Shown: positions 53,010 through 62,077 of the stretch, piece after piece
Position numbering within the stretch: position 1 is the first letter of the stretch
How the letters are laid out: every line of letters begins with the position of its first letter
From: Dechloromonas sp. ZY10
GTDB lineage: Bacteria > Pseudomonadota > Gammaproteobacteria > Burkholderiales > Rhodocyclaceae
DNA length: 64,000 nt
Direction of reading: 5' to 3'
Assembly: GCF_041378895.1 (NCBI RefSeq)
Contig: NZ_CP144212.1
Location: 2,651,501-2,715,500 of the forward strand
Translations under genes and position numbers: made by a program
Notes under the pieces: model-generated
Seen by the model: the letters and a program-made list of their open reading frames with translations, nothing else
Database searches by the model: none
What the model was told of the DNA's origin: nothing

Positions 53010-53480
53010 ATGTCCACAGCTTCCTTCCAACTTGAACGCGACGCCTACGGTCGACTGGTCCTGACCGGCGAAAACGGCGAGCGCCACGAAGGCGTCACCC
53101 CGGTGCGCGCCTTTCCGATTGCCGCGCCGGACGAAGGCATTTCGCTGATCAGCGCTGAAGGCCACGAAGTGGCCTGGGCCGACCGCGTGGCCGACCTGCC
53201 GCCGGCGGCCCGCGCCCTGGTCGAGGACGAACTAGCCAGCCGCGAATTCGTCCCCGAGATCGACAAGATCATCGCCGTTTCCAGCTTTGCCTGCCCCAGC
53301 ACCTGGCAGGTGAGTACCAGCCGGGGCGCCTGTGAACTGCTGCTCAAGGGCGAGGAAGACATCCGCCGGCTGTCGCGCACGCAATTGCTGATCGCCGACA
53401 GCCACGGCATCCAGTTCCTGGTGCGCGACCTGACCCAGCTCGACCGGCACAGCCGCAAGCTGCTCGACCGCTTCCTGTAA
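53010..53480 (+). CDS. DUF1854 protein of the cyanophycin locus
   Basis: A 156-residue cytoplasmic protein without signal or membrane helices. The segments RDAYGRLVLTGENGERHEGVTPVRAFPI, SEGHE-like SAEGHEVAWADRV, TWQVSTSRGACELLLKGEEDIRRL and the final FLVRDLTQLDRHSRKLLDRFL are the DUF1854 hallmarks. The family occurs with the cyanophycin ABC transporter, often directly after it as here (21-base gap). Its biochemical role is unknown. Confidence 0.85.
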   Translation: MSTASFQLERDAYGRLVLTGENGERHEGVTPVRAFPIAAPDEGISLISAEGHEVAWADRVADLPPAARALVEDELASREFVPEIDKIIAVSSFACPSTWQVSTSRGACELLLKGEEDIRRLSRTQLLIADSHGIQFLVRDLTQLDRHSRKLLDRFL

Positions 53481-53608
53481 GGCGCCGCCCTGTAACCGCC
53501 TGTGGCGAAACGGTGACATTTTTTGCCAGCGGTCAGCCCGGTGGCGAACAAATGCGTTGATAATCGTGAATTCGTCGCAGTGCCCTAGACACTTACCAAG
53601 CTGCTAGC

Positions 53609-55831
53609 ATGAAGAACGCAAACATCATCATCAGGGAAACCTTTTCGCTGCCCGGCCCGAACATCTGGACCATCTACCCGGTTCTGGAAGCCTGGATCGA
53701 CATCGGCGAGCTGGAAGACTACCCGTCCGACAAGATTCCCGGTCTCTACGAGCGACTGACCGCGTGGATTCCCAGCCTGATCGAACACCGCTGCAACATC
53801 GGCGAACGCGGCGGCTTCCTGCAGCGCTTGCGCAACGGCACCTGGAGCGGCCACATCCTCGAACACGTCGTGCTGGAATTGATGAACCTGGCCGGCCTGA
53901 CCGGGACCCGCGACGGCTTCGGGCGGACCCGCGAAATGACCGAGCGCGGCGTGTACAAGCTGATCATCAGCAATTTGCACGAGGAATGCACCCGCTACGC
54001 GCTGGACCTCGCCCGCGACCTGCTGCTGGCCGCGATCCGCGACGAGCCACACGATGTCGAGGCGACCATCGCCAAGCTGCGCCGCCAAGTCGACCGCAAG
54101 CACCTTGGTCCGTCCACCGCCGCCATCGTTCAGGCCGCCGAAAAGCGCGATATTCCGCACATCCGCCTGCTGCCCAACGGCAACCTGGTGCAACTCGGCT
54201 ACGGCGCCGCGATGCGCCGCATCTGGACCGCCGAAACCGACCAGACCAGCGCCATCGCCGAGACCATCTCGCGCGACAAGGATTTGACCAAGGAGTTGAT
54301 TTCCTCGGTCGGCGTACCGGTGCCGGAAGGCCGCGAGGTCGATAGCGCCGAAGATGCAGTCGAAGCCGCCGAAGATATCGGCTACCCGGTGGTGGTCAAG
54401 CCGACCGACGGCAACCACGGGCGTGGCGTGTTCATCGACCTGGTGACGCCGGAAGCGGTGCGCAAGGCCTACCCGATTGCCGCCGAGGAAGGTTCCGGCG
54501 TGCTCGTCGAACGCGCCATTCAGGGCATCGAACACCGCCTGCTGGTGGTCGGCGGCAAGCTGGTCGCGGCCAACCGCAGCGATTTCATCACGGTTACCGG
54601 CGACGGCCAGCAGACCGTTCAGCAACTGATCGATAGCCAGATCAACGTCGATCCGCGCCGTGGCAACACCGAACTGCATCCGCTGTCGATCATCAAGATC
54701 GACACCGCTGCCAAGATCGAACTCGAACGCCAGGGGCTGGGCGAAGACAGCGTGCCGGCTGCCGGCCGCGAAGTGCTGATCCAGCGCAACGCCAACCACG
54801 CCTTTGACTGCACCGACGAGGTTCACCCCGAAACCGCCGCCGTCGCCGCGCTGGCGGCCCGCGTGGTCGGCCTCGACATTGCCGGCATCGACCTGGTCTG
54901 CGCCGATATTTCGCAGCCGCTGGCCGCCCAGGGCGGTGCCATCGTCGAAGTCAATGCCGGCCCCAGCCTGCTGATGCACATCAAGCCCGGCGTCGGCAAA
55001 CCGCGTCCGGTTGGACAGGCGATTGTGGACAACCTGTTCGCCGCGCACGAAAGCGGCCGCGTGCCGCTGGTCGGTGTCAGCGGTACGCACGGCAAGACGG
55101 CGGTCGCCAAAATCATCGCCCACCTGCTCTACCTCTCCGGCAAGCACACCGGTCTGGCCTGCAGCGACGGCCTCTACCTCGGCCGCCGCCAGGTCCAGAA
55201 AACCGATGCCGGCAATTTCGCCGGCGCCCGCCGCCTGTTGATGAACCGCGCGGTCGAGGCCGCAGTGGTCGAAGCCGGGGCCGAAGTGATCCTCGGCGAA
55301 GGCATTCCCTACGACTTCTGCTCAGTCGGTGTGGTCACCAACGTTGCTCCGGCCGACGAGGATTTGTCGCGCTGGGACGTGCAGCCGGTAGACAGCGACT
55401 ATTACACGACGCCGCGTGCGATTTACCGCTCGCAGGTCGATGTGGTGCAGCCGAACACCGGGATCGCCGTGCTCAATGCCGACGATGCACTGGTCGCCGA
55501 CTTCGCCGAGTTGTGCGAAGGGAAAACCCTCTTTTTCACGGTCGACCGTAAAAATCCGCGCATTTTCTCTCACCTCGCCGCCGGTGAACGCGTCGTCACC
55601 ATTGACGACGGGCGCATCGTGCTGCTTACCGGCAGCGACGAAGTCCGCCTCTGCCGCCTGGGCGACGTGCCGCTGATCGGCAAGGAGAAAAAGCCGGCCG
55701 ACATCGCCAACGTGCTCGCGGCCACGGCCACCGGCTGGGCGCTGGGGCTGTCCAAGGACGTGCTGAAGACCGGCCTGAAGACTTACGGAATCGAGCTGGC
55801 CGACCTGGCCACGCTGCTGTCGCAGAAATAA
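53609..55831 (+). CDS. cphA': CphA' (short cyanophycin synthetase-like protein)
   Basis: A 740-residue relative of cyanophycin synthetase. It has the N-terminal CphA domain, an ATP-grasp domain (about 220-480: VVVKPTDGNHGRGVFIDL, AIVEVNAGPSL) and a Mur ligase-like domain with P-loop GVSGTHGKTAVAK at about 492-504. The final Mur C-terminal domain is missing compared with the 862-residue neighbour. An exact palindromic repeat core (55538-55549) is read in frame as FFTVDRKNPRIF, which aligns without a gap to FFARDKKNPVLA of the neighbour. Whether it makes polymer by itself or helps CphA is unknown. The pair of genes is typical of Betaproteobacteria. Confidence 0.9.
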   Translation: MKNANIIIRETFSLPGPNIWTIYPVLEAWIDIGELEDYPSDKIPGLYERLTAWIPSLIEHRCNIGERGGFLQRLRNGTWSGHILEHVVLELMNLAGLTGTRDGFGRTREMTERGVYKLIISNLHEECTRYALDLARDLLLAAIRDEPHDVEATIAKLRRQVDRKHLGPSTAAIVQAAEKRDIPHIRLLPNGNLVQLGYGAAMRRIWTAETDQTSAIAETISRDKDLTKELISSVGVPVPEGREVDSAEDAVEAAEDIGYPVVVKPTDGNHGRGVFIDLVTPEAVRKAYPIAAEEGSGVLVERAIQGIEHRLLVVGGKLVAANRSDFITVTGDGQQTVQQLIDSQINVDPRRGNTELHPLSIIKIDTAAKIELERQGLGEDSVPAAGREVLIQRNANHAFDCTDEVHPETAAVAALAARVVGLDIAGIDLVCADISQPLAAQGGAIVEVNAGPSLLMHIKPGVGKPRPVGQAIVDNLFAAHESGRVPLVGVSGTHGKTAVAKIIAHLLYLSGKHTGLACSDGLYLGRRQVQKTDAGNFAGARRLLMNRAVEAAVVEAGAEVILGEGIPYDFCSVGVVTNVAPADEDLSRWDVQPVDSDYYTTPRAIYRSQVDVVQPNTGIAVLNADDALVADFAELCEGKTLFFTVDRKNPRIFSHLAAGERVVTIDDGRIVLLTGSDEVRLCRLGDVPLIGKEKKPADIANVLAATATGWALGLSKDVLKTGLKTYGIELADLATLLSQK
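55523..55564. repeat. Palindromic repeat inside cphA', exact core (site P)
   Basis: The core is at 55538-55549. T5 on the left and A5 on the right are directly flanking (TTTTTCACGGTC / GACCGTAAAAAT). It is translated as FTVDRKN. Confidence 0.9.
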
Positions 55832-55847
55832 CAAGGAATAAAGCGTC

Positions 55848-58436
55848 ATGGACGTTTCCCGCATTCGTGCCCTGCGCGGTCCCAACCTGTGGAGCCGCCA
55901 CACCGCCATTCAGGCCATCGTTACCTGCGAAGGCAACGAGACCGCCATTGCCCAACTGCCCGGCTTTGAAGCCCGCCTGCGCGAGCGTTTCCCCGAGCTG
56001 GGCGACCTGATCCCGTCCGACCACCTCGACACCGTGTCGATGGCCCACGCGCTGGAGTTCTGCGCCCTCGGGCTGCAGGCCCAGGCTGGTTGCCCGGTGA
56101 CCTTCAGCCGTACCGCCCAGACCGTCGAAGCCGGGGTCTATCAGGTGGTGGTCGAATACACCGAAGAGGATGTCGGCCGCCTCGCCTTCGAACGTGCCGA
56201 ACAGCTGTGCCTGGCGGCGCTCAACGACACCCCGTTCGACCTTGAAGGCACGCTCAAGGAACTGCGCGATCTCGACGAAGATATCCGCCTCGGCCCCTCC
56301 ACCGGTGCCATCGTCGCCGCAGCCGTCGCTCGCGGCATTCCCTACCGCCGGCTGACCCAGGGCAGCCTGGTGCAACTCGGCTGGGGCTCGAAACAGAAGC
56401 GCATCCAGGCTGCTGAAACCAGCTTCACCAGCGCGATTGGCGAAGCGATTGCACAGGACAAGGAACTGACCAAGCAATTGCTGCACGCCGCCGGCGTGGC
56501 CGTCCCCTTCGGTCGTCCGGTCGATGATGAGGACGATGCCTGGGCGGCGGCGCAGGAAATCGGCCTGCCGGTGGTGGTCAAGCCGCAGGACGGCAACCAG
56601 GGCAAAGGGATTTCGGTCAATCTCACCAGCGAAGAGCAGGTCCGCCATGCCTACCGCGTTGCAATCGAGTTCCGCGACGACATCATGGTCGAGAAATACC
56701 TGCCCGGCCACGACTGGCGCCTGCTGGTGATCGGCAACAAGCTGATCGCCGCCGCCCGCCGTGATCCGCCGCTGGTAGTCGGCGACGGCACCCATACCGT
56801 GCGCGAACTGGTCGACATCGTGAATAGCGATCCGCGCCGCTCCGACGGCCACGCGACCTCGTTGACCAAGATCCGCTTCGACGAAATCGCCATCGCCCGT
56901 CTCGCCGAGCAAGGCTACCAGCCGGACTCGATCCCGGCGCGCGGCGCCCGCGTGGTCTTGCGCAACAACGCCAACCTGTCTACCGGCGGCACCGCTACCG
57001 ATGTCACCGACGACGTGCATCCGGAGCTGGCCGCTGCCGCCGTTGCCGCTGCGCAGACCGTCGGTCTCGACATCGCCGGCATCGACGTGGTCTGCGACAC
57101 CATCCTCAAGCCGCTCGAAGAACAAGGCGGCGGCATCGTCGAGGTCAACGCCGCGCCCGGCCTGCGGATGCACCTCGATCCGTCTTACGGCAAGGGCCGC
57201 GCAGTCGGCGAGGCGATCATCGAGATGATGTTCAAGCCCGGCCCCGACGGCAAGCCCGATAACGCCCGCATCCCGGTCGTTGCGATCACCGGCACCAACG
57301 GCAAGACCACCACCAGCCGCCTGATCGGCCGGATTTTCGAGGCCGACAACAAGCGCGTCGGGATGACCAGCACCGACGGCATTTATGTCGAGAACCGCCG
57401 CATCGACAGCGGCGACTGCTCCGGCCCGCGCTCAGCCCGCAATGTGCTGATGCACCCGGACGTTGACGCTGCGGTGTTCGAAACCGCGCGCGGTGGCGTG
57501 CTGCGCGAAGGCCTCGGCTTCGATGTCTGCGACGTCGCCGTGGTCACCAATATCGGCGTCGGCGATCACCTCGGTCTGAACTACATCACCACGGTCGACG
57601 AGCTCAGCGTGGTCAAACGGGTGATCATCGAAAACGTCAAGCGCGACGGCCACGCCGTGCTCAACGCCGGCGACCCGATCGTCGCCCGGATGGCGCCGCA
57701 CTGCTCGGGTGAGGTGATCTTCTTCGCCCGCGACAAGAAAAACCCGGTACTGGCCACGCACAAGGCGCAAGGCAAGCGGGTGGTCTATGCCGAGCGCGAT
57801 GCGATGATTTTCCAGCACGGCAACAAGAAGCACCGTGTTCCTTTCGTCAATATTCCGCTGACCCGCAACGGCAGCATCGGCTTTCAGGTCGAGAACGCAA
57901 TGGCCGCTGCCGCCGCCGGCTGGGCGCTGGGCATCGACTGGCCGCTGATCGAACAGGCGATGGCCGGCTTCACCAGCGACGCCAGTACCGCCCCCGGCCG
58001 CTTCAACGTCTTCGACTACAAGGGCGCAACGCTGATTGCCGACTACGGCCACAACCCGGACGCGATTCAGGCACTGACCCAGGCAATCGAAGGCATGCCC
58101 GCCGTGCGCCGCTCGGTGGTGATCAGCGCCGCCGGCGACCGCCGCGACGAGGACATCCGCCAGCAGACCGAAATCCTCGGCGGTGCCTTCGACGATGTGA
58201 TCCTCTACCAGGATGCCTGCCAGCGCGGCCGCGAGGACGGCGAAGTGATTGCCCTGCTCCGCCAGGGCCTGAGCAATGCCAGCCGTACCCGCCGCATCGA
58301 CGAGATTACCGGTGAATTCGTCGCCATCGACCTGGCGCTCGAACGCCTGCATCCCGGCGACCTCTGCCTGATCCTGATCGACCAGGTCGACGAGGCCTTG
58401 GCACACATCGGGCAGCGGATCGCAGAAAGCAAGTAA
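55848..58436 (+). CDS. cphA: Cyanophycin synthetase
   Basis: Makes cyanophycin, the aspartate backbone polymer with arginine side chains, using ATP; acts in the cytoplasm on storage granules. The 862-residue protein has the full architecture: N-terminal domain (1-160), ATP-grasp (about 215-475: PVVVKPQDGNQGKGISVNL, GGGIVEVNAAPGLRMHLDP), Mur ligase-like domain with P-loop ITGTNGKTTTSRL at about 482-494, and the Mur C-terminal domain with YGHNPDAIQAL. It starts 16 bases after cphA' and is followed by a strong terminator. Confidence 0.96.
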   Translation: MDVSRIRALRGPNLWSRHTAIQAIVTCEGNETAIAQLPGFEARLRERFPELGDLIPSDHLDTVSMAHALEFCALGLQAQAGCPVTFSRTAQTVEAGVYQVVVEYTEEDVGRLAFERAEQLCLAALNDTPFDLEGTLKELRDLDEDIRLGPSTGAIVAAAVARGIPYRRLTQGSLVQLGWGSKQKRIQAAETSFTSAIGEAIAQDKELTKQLLHAAGVAVPFGRPVDDEDDAWAAAQEIGLPVVVKPQDGNQGKGISVNLTSEEQVRHAYRVAIEFRDDIMVEKYLPGHDWRLLVIGNKLIAAARRDPPLVVGDGTHTVRELVDIVNSDPRRSDGHATSLTKIRFDEIAIARLAEQGYQPDSIPARGARVVLRNNANLSTGGTATDVTDDVHPELAAAAVAAAQTVGLDIAGIDVVCDTILKPLEEQGGGIVEVNAAPGLRMHLDPSYGKGRAVGEAIIEMMFKPGPDGKPDNARIPVVAITGTNGKTTTSRLIGRIFEADNKRVGMTSTDGIYVENRRIDSGDCSGPRSARNVLMHPDVDAAVFETARGGVLREGLGFDVCDVAVVTNIGVGDHLGLNYITTVDELSVVKRVIIENVKRDGHAVLNAGDPIVARMAPHCSGEVIFFARDKKNPVLATHKAQGKRVVYAERDAMIFQHGNKKHRVPFVNIPLTRNGSIGFQVENAMAAAAAGWALGIDWPLIEQAMAGFTSDASTAPGRFNVFDYKGATLIADYGHNPDAIQALTQAIEGMPAVRRSVVISAAGDRRDEDIRQQTEILGGAFDDVILYQDACQRGREDGEVIALLRQGLSNASRTRRIDEITGEFVAIDLALERLHPGDLCLILIDQVDEALAHIGQRIAESK

Positions 58437-58457
58437 GCCACGCCCTGAACGCATGAC

Positions 58458-58493
58458 AAAACGGCCCGGTTGGCAGCAACCGGGCCGTTTTTA
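58458..58493. terminator. Bidirectional terminator between cphA and nirH
   Basis: A perfect 14-pair stem AAAACGGCCCGGTT / AACCGGGCCGTTTT with a six-base loop gives U runs on both strands. It separates the convergent cphA and nirH genes. Confidence 0.94.
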
Positions 58494-58527
58494 TTGGTGG
58501 CCCTTGCGGTGCCTGCCCGCCTGCGGC

Positions 58528-59034
58528 TCAACCGATCCGCAGGCCGCTTTTCTTCAGGATTTTGCTCGAATACAAAATATCGCCGGAGCGGCAGGCATCA
58601 CCCAGCAGTTCCCGAATCTGCCCGGCCTTGGCCTCGCATTCGTCACGCGAACTGCCGTGCACCATCGCGAACAGGTTGTATGGCCAATCCGGCAGCGCGC
58701 GCGGGCGGCGATAGCAGTGGGTGACGAACTCCAGCGCCCCGACCTGCGCGCCGAGGGCGTCGATCCGGGCGTCGTCGACGTCCCAGACGGTCATCCCGTT
58801 GGCGGTCCAGCCGATCGCGTAGTGATTGGGCACCGCGCCGATCCGGCGGATCACGCCGCTGGCTAGCATCGCCTGCAGCCGGGCAATCGCTTCCGTTTCG
58901 GGAATCCCGACCTCGGCGGCAATCCGCGCGTAAGGTTCGGGCACCAGCGGCAGGCCGGCCTGGGTGGCGACGATCAGGGCGCGGTCGACGGCATCGAGCA
59001 CCACCGCCGGCTCCTTGGCAGACAAGGCGCTCAT
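58528..59034 (-). CDS. nirH: NirH, siroheme decarboxylase component
   Basis: A 168-residue AsnC/Lrp-like protein: helix-turn-helix at about 15-65 and a ligand-type ferredoxin fold with NHYAIGWTANGMTVWDV and VTHCYRRPRALPDWPYNLFAMVHG. NirDL, NirG and NirH together decarboxylate siroheme in the first dedicated step of heme d1 synthesis. The CYRRPR and WPYNLFAM motifs are typical. nirG and nirH are alike; this assignment rests on gene order. It overlaps nirG by four bases. Confidence 0.88.
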   Translation of the reverse strand: MSALSAKEPAVVLDAVDRALIVATQAGLPLVPEPYARIAAEVGIPETEAIARLQAMLASGVIRRIGAVPNHYAIGWTANGMTVWDVDDARIDALGAQVGALEFVTHCYRRPRALPDWPYNLFAMVHGSSRDECEAKAGQIRELLGDACRSGDILYSSKILKKSGLRIG

Positions 59035-59519
59035 ACCCTGGCCTCCAGTTTCATTTCGACGAAGTACTCGCGCTCCTTGGGAAAGGCATGCACCTTGAGC
59101 CCGGTCGCCGCTTCAATTTCGGCAATCGCCGCCGGGATTCCTTCCGGCGTTTCGGTGGCCAGCACGAACCACATGTTGAGCAGGTGCTCGCGGCGATAAT
59201 TGTGGGCGACCTGCGGCAGCGCATTGACCTGTGCCGCAACCTCGTCGTAGCGCACCTCTGGCACCGCCAGCGCGGCCAGCACGAAGGCGCCGCCGATGCG
59301 CTCGATCTGCACCATTGGCCCGAAGCGGGTCAATACCCGGGCGTCAAGCAGGCGCTGCAGACGCTGCAGCAACTCGGCCTCGCAGATCCCGAGATGCTCG
59401 GCGGCAGCCTGATAGGGACGGGAGCAAAGCGGGAAATCGCCCTGCATTTTGGCCAGAATTTCACGGTCGACCGTGTCCAGGGCGATTTTTTCGGCTGGCG
59501 GCGTCTGTCGCTCACGCAT
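59031..59519 (-). CDS. nirG: NirG, siroheme decarboxylase component
   Basis: A 162-residue AsnC-like protein of the siroheme decarboxylase group, with HTH-like GDFPLCSRPYQAAAEHLG, the GPMVQIERIGGAFVLAALAVP strand and the NYRREHLLNMWFVLATET motif. It overlaps nirDL upstream by eight bases and nirH downstream by four, so all are translationally coupled. An exact palindromic repeat core (59463-59474) is read in frame near the N-terminus as DTVDREILAK. That N-terminal peptide is conserved in type with the paralogues (AVDRALI in nirH), so the repeat overlaps coding need. Confidence 0.88.
   Translation of the reverse strand: MRERQTPPAEKIALDTVDREILAKMQGDFPLCSRPYQAAAEHLGICEAELLQRLQRLLDARVLTRFGPMVQIERIGGAFVLAALAVPEVRYDEVAAQVNALPQVAHNYRREHLLNMWFVLATETPEGIPAAIAEIEAATGLKVHAFPKEREYFVEMKLEARV
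59448..59489. repeat. Palindromic repeat inside nirG, exact core (site Q)
   Basis: The core is at 59463-59474 with AATTTC on the left; the right arm has GGCGATTTTTT. It lies near the 5' end of nirG. Confidence 0.85.
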
Positions 59520-60498
59520 AGCGGGCTCCGGTCTGCTTGAAGCGGGTTCGTGAAAAGAGGATTTCGTGCGCGTGCGCCTGCAGTTGGTGCTGCTCGCGCA
59601 ATTCGGCGATGCGCGCCTCGACCTCGCTGCGGTCGCGGCCGTGAATCATGCAGAAGAGGTTGTAGCGCCACTCCGGCAGCTGCCGTGGCCGCCGGTAGCA
59701 GAGCGTGACCCCGGCGGCTTCGGCAAGGGTCCGGCCGATGGCGCTGACCTGGTCGTCGGGGATGTCCTGGACCAGCATCGCATTGGCGGTGAAGCCGAGT
59801 TCGTGATGGCGGACAACGACGCCGAAACGCTTGATCGCGCCGTCCTCGACCCAGCGACGAATCCGCCCGAGGACTTCGGGTTCGGCCACGCCGATCCGCT
59901 CGGCAATCAGCTGAAAGGGGCGGATGAACAGCGGCAGTCCTTCCTGCAGCACCGCAATCAAGCGCCGCGCCTCCTCGTCGAGCGGCAATTGCGGTTGCAC
60001 CGGGCGCGCCTGCGCTGGTGCCGGCTTGCGCTCGCCGCCTTGCAGGCAAAAGCCAAGGTCGATATGGAATTCCTCGACCAGCGGCAAGGGCAGCAGCGGG
60101 TAACCGGCGCTCTGCTCAATGGCGCGCAGCGTTGCCTGCAGACGCTCCTCGCTGCCGGCGGTGACGACGAACCACAGGTTGTAGCGATGCTCGCGCTCGT
60201 AATTGTGATTGACCTCGGGAAAGCGGCTGACCGCCGCGCCGACTGCCGCCAGTTTTTCCGGCGGTACGGCCATCGCGGCCAGGGTCGAGGCGCCGATCCG
60301 TTTCGGGGCAAACACCGCGCCGACCCGCGAAATCTTGCCTTCACGGCGCAGCGCTTCGAGCCGGCCAAGCACCGTGCTCTCGCCAACGCCAAGACGGCTG
60401 GCGAGTTCGGCGAAGGGAGCCGGGCAGAGCGGAAAGTCGCGCTGGAACTCGTTAAGCAGGCGAAAATCGAGGCTGGCTTGCATGTCGTCGTTCATCAA
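59512..60498 (-). CDS. nirDL: NirDL fused siroheme decarboxylase subunit
   Basis: A 328-residue protein made of two AsnC-like halves: the first (1-155) with FPLCPAPFAELASRLGVGES and NYEREHRYNLWFVVTAG, the second (175-328) with LPLFIRPFQLIAERIGVAEPEVL and LCYRRPRQLPEWRYNLFCMIHG. In some Pseudomonas species NirD and NirL are separate genes; here they are fused. A Pro/Ala/Gln-rich linker joins the halves. Several methionines near the start (MMNDDMQASL) leave the exact start open by a few residues. Overlaps nirF by four bases. Confidence 0.92.
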   Translation of the reverse strand: MMNDDMQASLDFRLLNEFQRDFPLCPAPFAELASRLGVGESTVLGRLEALRREGKISRVGAVFAPKRIGASTLAAMAVPPEKLAAVGAAVSRFPEVNHNYEREHRYNLWFVVTAGSEERLQATLRAIEQSAGYPLLPLPLVEEFHIDLGFCLQGGERKPAPAQARPVQPQLPLDEEARRLIAVLQEGLPLFIRPFQLIAERIGVAEPEVLGRIRRWVEDGAIKRFGVVVRHHELGFTANAMLVQDIPDDQVSAIGRTLAEAAGVTLCYRRPRQLPEWRYNLFCMIHGRDRSEVEARIAELREQHQLQAHAHEILFSRTRFKQTGARYA

Positions 60499-61670
60499 AA
60501 ACCGATACGCGCGGCGCGCGTGGTGAAGAAAATCCCGGAAGGGTTGTCGGCAGCGATTTCGCCGACCCGGGCAAAGCTACCCGTATCGTAAATCACCACC
60601 TTGTTGTCGTCGCGGGCCGAGAGCCAGACATTTTCGCCGCGCGGCGTGAATTCCATGTGCAGGATGCCCTTGCCCGGTTCCAGCTGCTTGACCACCTTGC
60701 CCGCCAGGGTATCGACCACATCGACCATGCCGTAGTCGGGGAAGGCGAAATTGACCCAGATCTGCCGCCCGTCGGGCCGCGCCATCACGAACACCGGTTG
60801 ACCGCGCACCGGAATCCGGCCGACTTCCTTCCAGGTCGCGACATCGACCACCAGAATTTCGTGGCGCCCGATCGCCGGCAGGTAGGCCTTCCCTTGCGCC
60901 ACCGACCAGCCGCGCAGGTGCGGCATCTTGAACACCGGTAGCTTCTGCTCACCGCGACCGTAGTTTTCGAGAATCTTGCGCGCGCCCTTTTCCGGCTGCC
61001 ACAGGTCGAGCATCGCGACCCCGTCCTCGCCGAACAGGCCAGCCAGGAAATGCCGGCCATCGGGCGTCACCAATCCGTCGTAGGGCTGGCTGCCGGCCGG
61101 GTAGCGCTCGGTTTTTGGGGCTTTGGGATCGCTGAAATCGGTCACCCGGATCTCGCCGCCATCGAACAATGCGTAGGCGAACTTGTTGCCCGGCGAGTCG
61201 GCCAGGCCGACGACCTTGGAGAACTTGCCCGGCGCGTACTCGGCGGGCACCTCCGAAAGCAACTCCAAGGTGTCGGCATCGAAGGCCTTGATCCCGCCCG
61301 GGGTGTAGTTCTGCGCAACCACGATGCGGCCATCCTGCGAAATCGAACCGCCAATCGCGTTGCCGGACTGGATCACGCGCTTGACGATCTTGGCTTCCAG
61401 CAAGTCGACCTTGGTCAGCCCGCCGTCGCGGCCGAAGATGTAGGCATAGCGCCCATCCCGCGAATACACGGCGGAGGCGTGCGAAAGATCGCCAAGCCCG
61501 CTGATTCGGGCATAGGGCTGGCGCGTGCTGGTATTGACCAGGGTCAAGTGGCCGCTGGCCCGCTCGATGATCAGGCCGAGATCGCCAGTGCCGCGCAGGG
61601 GCTGGCCGGCGCAGGCCGCCAGCAGCAAGCTTGCGGCAGCGGCACACAACAGGGAACGCAGGCGCTTCAT
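60495..61670 (-). CDS. nirF: NirF, periplasmic lipoprotein of heme d1 synthesis
   Basis: A 391-residue protein with a lipoprotein signal (LLCAAAASLLLAAC) and an eight-bladed propeller related to the d1 domain of NirS but lacking the cytochrome c domain. It acts on the d1 precursor before NirN. Visible blades include YSRDGRYAYIFGRDGGLTKVD, SPGNKFAYALFDGGEIRVTDF and MEFTPRGENVWLSARDDNKVVIYD. ATG 61670 was chosen because it starts the signal peptide and overlaps the nirC stop codon; an upstream in-frame start would add 12 residues. Confidence 0.92.
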   Translation of the reverse strand: MKRLRSLLCAAAASLLLAACAGQPLRGTGDLGLIIERASGHLTLVNTSTRQPYARISGLGDLSHASAVYSRDGRYAYIFGRDGGLTKVDLLEAKIVKRVIQSGNAIGGSISQDGRIVVAQNYTPGGIKAFDADTLELLSEVPAEYAPGKFSKVVGLADSPGNKFAYALFDGGEIRVTDFSDPKAPKTERYPAGSQPYDGLVTPDGRHFLAGLFGEDGVAMLDLWQPEKGARKILENYGRGEQKLPVFKMPHLRGWSVAQGKAYLPAIGRHEILVVDVATWKEVGRIPVRGQPVFVMARPDGRQIWVNFAFPDYGMVDVVDTLAGKVVKQLEPGKGILHMEFTPRGENVWLSARDDNKVVIYDTGSFARVGEIAADNPSGIFFTTRAARIGF

Positions 61671-62008
61671 TGGGGAAACTCCGTCATCAGCCGCTCGGCG
61701 ATCCATTGCGCCTCGGCTTCATTGAGAAAACGTTGCCAGGGCGGCATCGCGGTGCCCGGCCGCCCGTAGTAGATGGTGGCGGCCAAGCCTTCGACCGGCT
61801 TGTCCTTGAGTTCGGCCGGCAGCAACGCCGGCCCGAGGCCGCCCTGCAGGGTCATGCCGTGGCAGGAGCCGCAATCCTGGCGGACCATGCGCACCAACTC
61901 GCGCTGCCGGGAGGTCAGCGGCTCAGCCGCATCGCTGGATACGGTCGACAGGGAAAAAAGGCAAAAAAGCAGCACGGAAATACCGGCGCGAGAAGCTACT
62001 GGATTCAT
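61667..62008 (-). CDS. nirC: NirC, small periplasmic cytochrome c
   Basis: A 113-residue monoheme cytochrome c with signal peptide (ISVLLFCLFSLSTVSSDAA), heme site CGSCH near residue 47 and methionine ligand region GTAMPPWQRFL. NirC can donate electrons to NirS or take part in d1 maturation. The near-repeat ACGGTCGACAGG (61941-61952, with two A6 tracts) is read within the signal peptide. The gene overlaps nirF. Confidence 0.92.
   Translation of the reverse strand: MNPVASRAGISVLLFCLFSLSTVSSDAAEPLTSRQRELVRMVRQDCGSCHGMTLQGGLGPALLPAELKDKPVEGLAATIYYGRPGTAMPPWQRFLNEAEAQWIAERLMTEFPQ
61926..61967. repeat. Near-exact palindromic repeat inside nirC (site R)
   Basis: ACGGTCGACAGG at 61941-61952 followed by GGGAAAAAAGGCAAAAAA, showing both A tracts clearly. 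The left arm is degenerate. Confidence 0.6.
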
Positions 62009-62077
62009 GGCGATCAGCGGGTGGCCGGGTAATCGACGTCCAGGTCATCGGCTGCCCGCCCCCGGCTTGCGGCGTGC

